From the NCBI GenBank assembly GCA_034669525.1, contig JAXDNH010000094.1, positions 1 through 11,318 on the forward strand: a stretch of 11,318 nucleotides of DNA, given 5' to 3'. Shown here in pieces: positions 1-4,433 of the stretch. This stretch comes from JAFASC01 sp034669525. Its GTDB lineage: Bacteria; Pseudomonadota; Alphaproteobacteria; Rhizobiales; Beijerinckiaceae. Under the pieces are notes generated by a model that was given only the letters and a program-made list of their open reading frames with translations, did not search any database and was not told where the DNA came from. The first letter of the stretch is position 1. Each line of letters begins with the position of its first letter. The position numbers and the translations under genes were made by a program.

Positions 1-486
1 GCGCTCGCGGGCTTCGAAAAATCCGGGCACTTTTTTTTCAATGCGCCGGTCGGGCGCGGCTATGATGACGGGTTGCTGACGGCCATTCAGATCGTCGAAA
101 TGCTCGATCGTAATCCGGGCAGGTCGATGGCCGATCTTTATGCCGCCCTGCCGCGCACTTGGGGCTCGCAGACCATGTCGCCGCATTGCGATGATGAGAA
201 GAAATATGGGGTCGTAGAGAAAGTCACTGCACGGTTCCGGCAGATGGAGAACGCCGGCGAGTCGCTGATCGGGAGCAAAATCCGCGACCTTGTCACCGTC
301 AATGGCGTACGTGTGACCGTCGCCGATGGGACCTGGGGACTGGTCCGTGCCTCATCGAACAAGCCCGAGCTTGTCGTCGTCGTCGAAAGCCCGGTTTCGG
401 AAGCGCGCATGCGCGACATGTTTCACGCGGTCGACGGAATCCTGCGCGAAAGTCCGGAAGTCGGCGAATATAATCAGACGATATGA
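1..486 (+). CDS. phosphomannomutase/phosphoglucomutase, C-terminal part (5' end outside window)
   Basis: An open frame runs from base 1 to TGA at 484-486, giving the last 161 residues of an alpha-D-phosphohexomutase. Seen: an E-K-S-G-H segment near residues 6-10 of the fragment matches the sugar-binding ExSGH loop of domain 3, and R-A-S-S-N-K-P near residues 116-122 (bases 346-366) matches the phosphate-binding RxSN loop of domain 4. Known: this family interconverts mannose-6-P/mannose-1-P and glucose-6-P/glucose-1-P in the cytoplasm, feeding GDP-mannose and polysaccharide synthesis. The phosphoserine domain lies upstream of the window, so activity and exact substrate cannot be judged. It converges on the TadE-like gene cluster with only 16 nt between stop codons. 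Nothing links it functionally to the pilus. A run of eight T (31-38) encodes FFF and is unusual for this GC-rich DNA, but the frame stays open. Confidence 0.9.
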   Translation, partial: ALAGFEKSGHFFFNAPVGRGYDDGLLTAIQIVEMLDRNPGRSMADLYAALPRTWGSQTMSPHCDDEKKYGVVEKVTARFRQMENAGESLIGSKIRDLVTVNGVRVTVADGTWGLVRASSNKPELVVVVESPVSEARMRDMFHAVDGILRESPEVGEYNQTI

Positions 487-505
487 GCCGGCGGGTCGCG
501 GCTCA
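484..505. terminator. bidirectional hairpin spanning two convergent stop codons (candidate terminator)
   Basis: TGAGCCG (484-490) and CGGCTCA (499-505) form a perfect 7-bp stem with an 8-nt loop. The outermost three bases of each arm are the TGA stop codons of the phosphomannomutase gene (+) and of the downstream TadE-like gene (-). A stem at the end of two convergent genes suits a shared terminator. No strong T-tract follows on either strand, so efficient intrinsic termination is uncertain. Confidence 0.45.
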
Positions 506-1174
506 CGGGCATTTCGTTCCGGTCGTCGCCTGGTAGGCGAGCGAACTTGTCCCGCGCGGGCGCATAAATTGCGTCTGGGCCATGTTGAAAGTCTTCGACA
601 GCTTCCAATTATAAAGTTGGAAGCTGAAGCCGGGAATGTATTGATAGGTCACGTCGGCCACGACGATTGGACCCGGCGTTGCCGGCGAGGCGGTAAAACC
701 CGTCGGAATCGTGGTAGTCGAAACCGGTGCGGCATTGGCAGGGGTGAGAATCTGACACGGTCGTGCGGTTCCCCCGTTATTTGCGATCGTCCAGTCGGTT
801 TTAGCTTGGCAGCATGTGCCGTCGCTTTTGTTGCTCAACAGAACTTGCGAGACGGTCATCTTGAGGTTTGTCGTTGAATAGGGCGCCATGATCGCGGACG
901 AGGCGCCGAAAATATTCGACATGATCGAGTCAGTGATGTTTGTGGTGCCTCCCGTCTGCAACTGCTGCTGTTGCGCGGTGAGGTCCGCGAGCGTCCGGGC
1001 GACCAGCGTCATTCTCTGGCTCGCCATATAGCCCTTCGAAAGTTCGACGATGCCGAGGTAGAGCGTCAGCATGAACGGCAGGATGAGCGCGAACTCGACC
1101 GCGGCGACTCCGCGCTGGTCCTGTTTGGCAGTGTCAACGCACCTCTGCCAAGTGAAGGCGGAGCCGCGCGTCAT
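503..1174 (-). CDS. TadE/TadG-family pilus assembly protein (pseudopilin-like, second gene)
   Basis: 223 aa. A short basic N-terminus leads to G22 followed by V-A-A-V-E-F, a prepilin-type processing site with Glu at +5, then a hydrophobic helix (about residues 24-46). This is the TadE-like arrangement: probable cleavage by CpaA after G22, one membrane segment, and a periplasmic domain. The remainder is Ser/Thr/Gln-rich with several cysteines (a CC pair, a further C, and a C next to the C-terminus), suggesting disulfides outside the cytoplasm. Known: TadE/TadF/TadG-type minor pseudopilins are needed for Flp pilus assembly. The ATG at 1174 is chosen because it overlaps the upstream gene's TGA as ATGA (1171-1174), implying translational coupling. 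The same frame stays open upstream to about 1738, but that stretch is the shadow of the preceding gene. Which of TadE, TadF or TadG it corresponds to is not clear. Confidence 0.82.
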   Translation of the reverse strand: MTRGSAFTWQRCVDTAKQDQRGVAAVEFALILPFMLTLYLGIVELSKGYMASQRMTLVARTLADLTAQQQQLQTGGTTNITDSIMSNIFGASSAIMAPYSTTNLKMTVSQVLLSNKSDGTCCQAKTDWTIANNGGTARPCQILTPANAAPVSTTTIPTGFTASPATPGPIVVADVTYQYIPGFSFQLYNWKLSKTFNMAQTQFMRPRGTSSLAYQATTGTKCP

Positions 1175-1770
1175 GAGCCATAAGGCTCCGTCTGGAACAC
1201 GGCGGTCGCCAGGATGACGTTCTTCGTTGTCCCGCCGGACACACCGAATATGTTGCTCGTTCCCCCGAGGATCGAAAGATAGCTTGGCAACTGATACATC
1301 ACGCGCACGACATTGATCGTGCTGGGTCCGCCGGGATTGAATTGCGCCTGCGATGGCGTTGTGAAAATCGTCTTTGACGTGTCCGCCGAGGAGAAATTGT
1401 TCGCGACCCGCACGTCGATAATAAGCTTCGAGCAGTCGATGAGCTTTGGCAGCGTAGTATTCGACGTGCCGCCGGATGTCGTGGGGCAAACGAGATTGCG
1501 GAATTGCGAAACCGTCAGGTTGGCGCTTTGCGCCTGACCGGTCATGATCTGGCGTGCCGCGGTTTCCGTGGCGCTCTCCAGTGCCTGGGCGGCGAAGAGC
1601 ACAATCGCCGTCTGGAGGGTAGCCAACAGGAGTGCGATGAACGGAACGGCGATGATCGCGAATTCTACTGCGGCCGCGCCCTTTTCGGCACGTGCGAACC
1701 CGACGAGCACGGCTCGCGCACACGGGTAGCGGGCGCAAAGAGCGGCGGTGATCTTCTCACGCGAAAACAT
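1171..1770 (-). CDS. TadE-family pilus assembly protein (pseudopilin-like, first gene)
   Basis: 199 aa. A basic leader of 31 residues ends in E-K-G31, followed by A-A-A-V-E-F with Glu at +5 of the predicted mature protein and a long hydrophobic helix (about residues 35-60). This is the classic TadE-like signature; CpaA, encoded at 2960-3466, is the likely processing enzyme. The rest should be periplasmic and is rich in Ser, Thr and Asn, with two cysteines in the middle. Its role is inferred as a minor pseudopilin of the Flp pilus. The ATG at 1770 has a G-rich ACGGGG element a few bases upstream. The gene overlaps the second TadE-like gene by 4 nt (ATGA). It lies 153 nt downstream of the pilus N-terminal-domain gene on the same strand; that gap holds a tandem repeat and a hairpin, so a separate promoter is possible. 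Confidence 0.85.
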   Translation of the reverse strand: MFSREKITAALCARYPCARAVLVGFARAEKGAAAVEFAIIAVPFIALLLATLQTAIVLFAAQALESATETAARQIMTGQAQSANLTVSQFRNLVCPTTSGGTSNTTLPKLIDCSKLIIDVRVANNFSSADTSKTIFTTPSQAQFNPGGPSTINVVRVMYQLPSYLSILGGTSNIFGVSGGTTKNVILATAVFQTEPYGS

Positions 1771-1803
1771 GGCGCCCCGTGGATCGTGCCCTGCGGCACC
1801 TTG

Positions 1804-1839
1804 CTTGCCGAGCGATTTTCACTTGCCGAGCGATTTTCA
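1804..1839. repeat. perfect tandem duplication, 2 x 18 bp
   Basis: CTTGCCGAGCGATTTTCA at 1804-1821 is repeated without change or gap at 1822-1839. It lies 34-69 bp upstream of the start codon of the tadE-like gene at 1770, on the side where its promoter or 5' leader should be. Function unknown; it may be a duplicated regulatory site or a recent replication-slippage duplication. Confidence 0.9.
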
Positions 1840-1872
1840 CGAAAAGCTTATGCAACAAGACTTGCAGTCCCG

Positions 1873-1910
1873 TTACCGGCAGCGGTGAGCTTGCCGGAGC
1901 GCCGGTAAGC
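1873..1910 (-). terminator. candidate hairpin downstream of the pilus N-terminal-domain gene
   Basis: Two alternative stems overlap here: TTACCGGC (1873-1880) with GCCGGTAA (1901-1908), a perfect 8 bp with a 20-nt loop; and GCTTGCCGG (1889-1897) with CCGGTAAGC (1902-1910), 9 bp with one mismatch or G-U and a 4-nt loop. It starts 14 nt past the minus-strand stop at 1924. There is no T-tract, so it may attenuate, stabilise an mRNA end, or do nothing. Confidence 0.3.
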
Positions 1911-1923
1911 TTTCGTCAACGGT

Positions 1924-2394
1924 CTATTTCGGGCCGCCGGGTTGCGATAGCGCGGTTCGCGCCTTCACATTGCCGGCGACGTCGCCGAGATACTTGCCTT
2001 CGTCGCCCAGATTGATCGTCGGCTCGCAACGCGGCGAGCAGGCATAGGATTCGCGGCTCATGCCGCGGTGGACGATCAGCGCATTGTCGGCCGGATTGAC
2101 GCGGACAATGGATTCGGCGACGGGAGTGCCAGCAGCATCGAGCGCAATGAGGTTGGTAGTTCCATAACTTTTGCCGGTGATGACCATCAGGCCGTTGGTC
2201 TTGAGCGGCGTCACGTCGGCGATGATCGGATTGCCGATAACAAGCGTTTGTGTGCGGTCGGGCAATTTTACGATCCGCGCGCGGTCCAGCGTGACGATGA
2301 TTGTTTCTTCAGCGCGCGAAGGCTGCGGCAGAAGCATTGCCAGGGCGAGAAGCGCCGCACCGACCCGGCAGAGCGCAGGCAGAAACGCAGACAT
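1924..2394 (-). CDS. small secreted protein with pilus/secretin N-terminal (T2SS-T3SS_pil_N-like) domain
   Basis: 156 aa. Residues 1-28 are a Sec signal peptide (hydrophobic from about residue 11, likely cleavage after S-R-A28). Residues about 32-100 follow the pattern of the domain that begins the CpaC secretin: L-D-R-A-R-I-V-K-L-P, then G-N-P-I-I-A-D-V, G-K-S-Y-G-T-T-N-L-I-A-L-D and a closing strand. CpaC here (4434-5915) has the same blocks. The protein ends without any secretin domain, in a tail with C119-x3-C123, possibly a disulfide, then E-P-T-I-N-L-G-D. Inference: a periplasmic accessory of the Flp pilus that may contact CpaC or CpaB. ATG at 2394 is preferred over the GTG five codons upstream because GGAG (2400-2403, minus strand) lies 5 nt before it. 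It is divergent from flp. I know of no confident gene symbol. Confidence 0.8.
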   Translation of the reverse strand: MSAFLPALCRVGAALLALAMLLPQPSRAEETIIVTLDRARIVKLPDRTQTLVIGNPIIADVTPLKTNGLMVITGKSYGTTNLIALDAAGTPVAESIVRVNPADNALIVHRGMSRESYACSPRCEPTINLGDEGKYLGDVAGNVKARTALSQPGGPK

Positions 2395-2418
2395 GATCAC
2401 TCCGCACACAAAACAATG

Positions 2419-2447
2419 TCTATAAGAGACGAGAATTGGTGAAAAAA
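2419..2447 (-). promoter_or_regulatory. candidate promoter for the minus-strand pilus N-terminal-domain gene
   Basis: On the minus strand TATAGA (2419-2424) lies 17 nt downstream of a T6 run (2442-2447), with a start codon 25 nt further on. The -10 is plausible and the -35 is poor. One copy of the direct repeat at 2424-2468 falls in the spacer. Confidence 0.3.
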
Positions 2448-2468
2448 CACTGAAGAGGCGAGAATAGG
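2424..2468. repeat. direct repeat, 16 bp, 14 matches, 29-bp period (operator candidate)
   Basis: AAGAGACGAGAATTGG (2424-2439) and AAGAGGCGAGAATAGG (2453-2468) differ at two positions and start 29 bp apart, close to three helical turns. They sit in the divergent intergenic region, the first copy over the presumed leftward promoter. The core GAGAATNGG occurs once more, at 3500-3508 upstream of cpaB. The position suits a regulator binding site, but the regulator is unknown. Confidence 0.5.
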
Positions 2469-2497
2469 CAAAGTCTGCGAAGCTATTTCATGAGAGC

Positions 2498-2505
2498 TTA
2501 ACCAC
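2498..2505 (+). promoter_or_regulatory. CtrA half-site-like motif upstream of flp
   Basis: TTAACCAC matches the CtrA half-site TTAACCAT known from Caulobacter at 7 of 8 positions. It lies 145-152 bp upstream of the flp start. In Caulobacter the pilin gene pilA is CtrA-activated. Only a half-site is seen here, without a partner at the canonical 7-bp spacing. Confidence 0.35.
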
Positions 2506-2539
2506 GGATAGGGAAGCGCATATTCAGGCGTGATTTCGA

Positions 2540-2551
2540 TATAAGATTAAC
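2540..2551 (+). promoter_or_regulatory. candidate -10 element (TATAAG) with adjoining TTAAC, upstream of flp
   Basis: TATAAG (2540-2545) is the best -10-like hexamer before flp, with TTAAC at 2547-2551. There is no good -35 at 16-18 nt upstream, which would suit an activator-dependent promoter. Transcription from here would give a leader of about 100 nt containing the stem-loop at 2578-2619. Confidence 0.3.
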
Positions 2552-2577
2552 GCGATTGCAAGGTGTCCCCTCTTAGT

Positions 2578-2619
2578 GTCCGGCACATTCCCGGCCGCAC
2601 TCCCTTCCTTGTGCCGGAC
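2578..2619 (+). promoter_or_regulatory. stem-loop in the probable 5' leader of flp mRNA
   Basis: GTCCGGCACA (2578-2587) and TGTGCCGGAC (2610-2619) are perfect 10-bp complements around a 22-nt C/T-rich loop, 31 nt before the flp start codon. TTCCTT (2605-2610) can pair, with one wobble, with the flp Shine-Dalgarno AAGGAG (2636-2641). This could stabilise the abundant pilin mRNA or control ribosome access. The stem is seen; the regulatory role is inferred. Confidence 0.5.
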
Positions 2620-2649
2620 GCGGGACGAACGGAGCAAGGAGCAGAGATT

Positions 2650-2814
2650 ATGAAGAGTGTCTTCACACGGTTTCTGAGGGACGAGTCGGGCGCCACCGCA
2701 ATCGAATACGGCCTTCTCGCCGCTCTCATCAGCGTCGTCATCATCGGCGCGGTCAAGGTCGTCGGCACCAAGCTGAATGCCGGCTTCAACAACATCGCAA
2801 ATAACCTCTCCTAA
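2650..2814 (+). CDS. flp: Flp-type pilin (type IVb/IVc prepilin)
   Basis: 54 aa. The major pilin subunit of the Flp/Tad pilus. The leader M-K-S-V-F-T-R-F-L-R-D-E-S-G14 is followed by A-T-A-I-E-Y, with Glu at +5 and Tyr at +6, which is the hallmark Flp processing site for CpaA. The mature chain of 40 residues is almost all hydrophobic helix with a short polar C-terminus (F-N-N-I-A-N-N-L-S), the usual Flp size. The ATG at 2650 is chosen because AAGGAG (2636-2641) lies 8 nt upstream and because it gives a normal-length leader; the frame is open further upstream, to a GTG around 2563, but that would add an implausible extension. It stands alone between the divergent intergenic region and a strong terminator, so it can be expressed at a much higher level than the assembly genes, as a filament subunit must be. 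Confidence 0.96.
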   Translation: MKSVFTRFLRDESGATAIEYGLLAALISVVIIGAVKVVGTKLNAGFNNIANNLS

Positions 2815-2841
2815 GGGTCAGTTCAGCCACTTAGAGGTAAA

Positions 2842-2865
2842 AGCGGCCTCGGTAACGAGGCCGTT
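2842..2865 (+). terminator. intrinsic terminator after flp
   Basis: CGGCCTCG (2844-2851) and CGAGGCCG (2856-2863) form an 8-bp GC-rich stem with a GTAA tetraloop, extendable by a G-U and an A-T pair. It is preceded by AAAAG and followed by TTCTTATTT. It lies 28 nt past the flp stop and should separate flp from cpaA transcription, perhaps with read-through. Confidence 0.85.
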
Positions 2866-2881
2866 CTTATTTCACCAGTCG

Positions 2882-2896
2882 TTAACATTCATTTCA
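2882..2896 (+). promoter_or_regulatory. TTAAC motif upstream of cpaA (CtrA-like)
   Basis: TTAACATTCATTTCA has TTAA, a 7-nt spacer and a half-matching TTCA, so it is a degenerate version of the CtrA box TTAA-N7-TTAA. It lies between the flp terminator and the cpaA start at 2960. Confidence 0.25.
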
Positions 2897-2959
2897 CTCC
2901 CGGCGTATAGGCTCGAGAAATGCTCATGACCGGAGCCAGCTAGGGATCATCTTCGAACC

Positions 2960-3466
2960 ATGCTTGCCATGCTCATGATTGCCGCGTTTCCGGGCTTGCT
3001 CGCATACGCCGCGTTCTCAGATCTCTTCACGATGACGATTTCGAACCGCATTTCAATCGCCCTCGTCGTCGGATTTCTCGTCGTGGCCGGTATCGTGCAC
3101 ATGCCGATCGAGGCGATTGCATCGCATGTGGGCTGTGGACTGGCCGTGCTTGCCGGGACCTTCGTGCTTTTTGCGATGGGGTGGGTCGGTGGCGGCGACG
3201 CCAAGCTCGCAGCGGCGACCGCGCTTTGGCTCGGCTTCGAGCACCTGGCGGATTATGGATTGGTCGCGGCCCTGATCGGCGGGGCCCTCACCTTGACCAT
3301 CCTGCAGCTTCGCAAATTGCCGATGCCGCGGTGGGCGATCAAACGCGAGTGGATCGCCCGACTGCACGAATCCGACAGCGGAATCCCCTACGGCATCGCG
3401 CTCGCGATCGCAGGGGTTCTCGTCTATCCCGATACATCCATCTGGGTCTCGGCGATCACTCTCTAG
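2960..3466 (+). CDS. cpaA: prepilin peptidase CpaA/TadV (A24 aspartic protease)
   Basis: 168 aa, a polytopic inner-membrane protein. It should cleave the leader peptides of Flp and of the two TadE-like pseudopilins. Seen: the two catalytic aspartates of the A24 family, D21 in S-D-L-F-T-M-T-I-S-N and D80 in the G-G-G-D-A-K motif, and the conserved G-I-P-Y-G-I-A segment near residues 135-145. Hydrophobic segments lie at about residues 3-18, 32-47, 57-74, 83-106 and 138-153. The size is that of the short CpaA/TadV form, which lacks the N-terminal methyltransferase domain of PilD. The ATG at 2960 is the first in frame; a weak AGGGA lies about 14 nt upstream. The next ATG at 2969 is possible and would change little. 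The next gene, cpaB, starts 112 nt downstream across a region with its own promoter-like motifs. Confidence 0.94.
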   Translation: MLAMLMIAAFPGLLAYAAFSDLFTMTISNRISIALVVGFLVVAGIVHMPIEAIASHVGCGLAVLAGTFVLFAMGWVGGGDAKLAAATALWLGFEHLADYGLVAALIGGALTLTILQLRKLPMPRWAIKREWIARLHESDSGIPYGIALAIAGVLVYPDTSIWVSAITL

Positions 3467-3506
3467 ACGCGTCGGAGAGGGGGAATGGATCGATTTGGAG
3501 AGAATC

Positions 3507-3524
3507 GGTTAACCTTAACTTGAC
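3507..3524 (+). promoter_or_regulatory. TTAACC/TTAAC and TTGAC cluster upstream of cpaB (candidate internal promoter)
   Basis: The palindrome GGTTAACC (3507-3514) overlaps a second TTAAC (3515-3519), followed at once by TTGAC (3520-3524), so that CTTGAC resembles an alphaproteobacterial -35. GAGAATCGG (3500-3508) adjoins it. No good -10 is seen at the right spacing. The 112-nt gap also has a weak CTCTC/GAGAG stem around GACGCGTC (3459-3479) at the end of cpaA. This suggests separate control of cpaB onward. Confidence 0.35.
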
Positions 3525-3578
3525 GTTTGCCTGCTTCAATCCGGTCAGCTCCAGTGCAGCGTAGCGGATTGAAAAGCG

Positions 3579-4385
3579 ATGAAAATAGCTCGCGTTGCGG
3601 TACTTGGCGTCGCCCTCGCGGCGGGGGGTGCCGCAGCCTATCTCGTTAGCGGATCGAAGCCGCAGCCGGCTCCACAGGTCGTGCAGGCGCCCCCGCCCGT
3701 GCAGACGGAAGAGGTGCTTGTCGCCGCCAAAGAACTCAATTTCGGGGCCGCCATCGGCGATGGCGACATGTCCTGGCAGACCTGGCCGAATACCGGTGCG
3801 GGCAAGGGCGTATTCATCCGCAAGAGCGAGAACCCCAACGCCCTGAGCGATGTCAAGGGCTCGCTTGTGCGCGGCAACTTCCTCGTTGGCGAACCGTTGC
3901 GCCGTGACCGCCTCGTCAAAGGACCGACGGCGGGACTGATGTCGACCATGCTTTCGTCCGGCATGAGAGCGGTCGCGATCAACATCGATTCTCAGGGTGC
4001 GACCACGGCCGGCGGATTCATCCTACCCAACGATCATGTCGACGTCGTGCGTACTTATCGCGACGACGAGGCTACCAAGGCGACAGGCAGCGATGTCGTC
4101 GTGACGCAGACGATCCTCAGCAATGTTCGCGTGCTCGCGATTGGGCAGAACGTGCAGAACAAAAACGGCGAGGCCGTCGTTGTCGGCTCGAATGCGACGC
4201 TCGAACTCGAGCCGAAGCAGGCCGAGCTGATCATCCTTGCGCAGCGGACCGGACAGCTTTCGCTGACGCTACGGGCGATGGTCGACGCGAACAAGACAGG
4301 CGAAAACGTTGCCGCGGATTCATCCGATGAGTCCTCTTTGACTATCGTGCGCTTCGGTGTCGCGGCGCAGTCGCGTGTGCGTTGA
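3579..4385 (+). CDS. cpaB: Flp pilus assembly protein CpaB (RcpC), SAF domain
   Basis: 268 aa. An N-terminal signal anchor (about residues 4-23) is followed by a Pro/Gln-rich linker (28-43) and the periplasmic part. The SAF-type domain starts at about residue 44 (E-E-V-L-V-A-A-K-E-L-N-F-G) and includes the V-R-G-N-F-L-V-G-E-P-L block. The RcpC/CpaB domain follows, with M-R-A-V-A-I-N-I-D-S, G-G-F-I-L-P-N-D-H-V-D-V-V and L-E-L-E-P-K-Q-A-E-L-I-I-L-A-Q, all typical of the family. Known: CpaB associates with the CpaC secretin in the periplasm and stabilises it; the exact mechanism is not settled. The ATG at 3579 gives a complete signal segment but has only a weak purine-rich GAAAAG before it. It begins the long operon; cpaC starts 48 nt after its stop. 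Confidence 0.94.
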   Translation: MKIARVAVLGVALAAGGAAAYLVSGSKPQPAPQVVQAPPPVQTEEVLVAAKELNFGAAIGDGDMSWQTWPNTGAGKGVFIRKSENPNALSDVKGSLVRGNFLVGEPLRRDRLVKGPTAGLMSTMLSSGMRAVAINIDSQGATTAGGFILPNDHVDVVRTYRDDEATKATGSDVVVTQTILSNVRVLAIGQNVQNKNGEAVVVGSNATLELEPKQAELIILAQRTGQLSLTLRAMVDANKTGENVAADSSDESSLTIVRFGVAAQSRVR

Positions 4386-4433
4386 TGTCCTGAGTACCTG
4401 TTCAAAAGAGAGCTTCAGCCAGGACCGCCGCTC

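Noticed and set aside
31..38. T8 run as a possible programmed slippage site
   Set aside because: The frame is continuous and the protein matches the phosphohexomutase family on both sides, so no frameshift is needed.
326..877. Plus-strand open frame of 183 aa over the end of the phosphomannomutase gene and the TadE-like gene
   Set aside because: Crosses two well-supported genes in the wrong frame and has no recognisable features.
1175..1738. Upstream open extension of the second TadE-like frame (a continuous minus-strand frame 503-1738, 411 aa)
   Set aside because: The translated extension is Arg/His-rich without family features and overlaps the real tadE-like gene in another frame; the ATG at 1174 with ATGA overlap and a proper prepilin leader is the natural start.
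2920..2943. Seven-residue ORF (MLMTGAS) just before cpaA as a possible leader peptide
   Set aside because: Too short to distinguish from chance, no Shine-Dalgarno and no attenuator structure around it.
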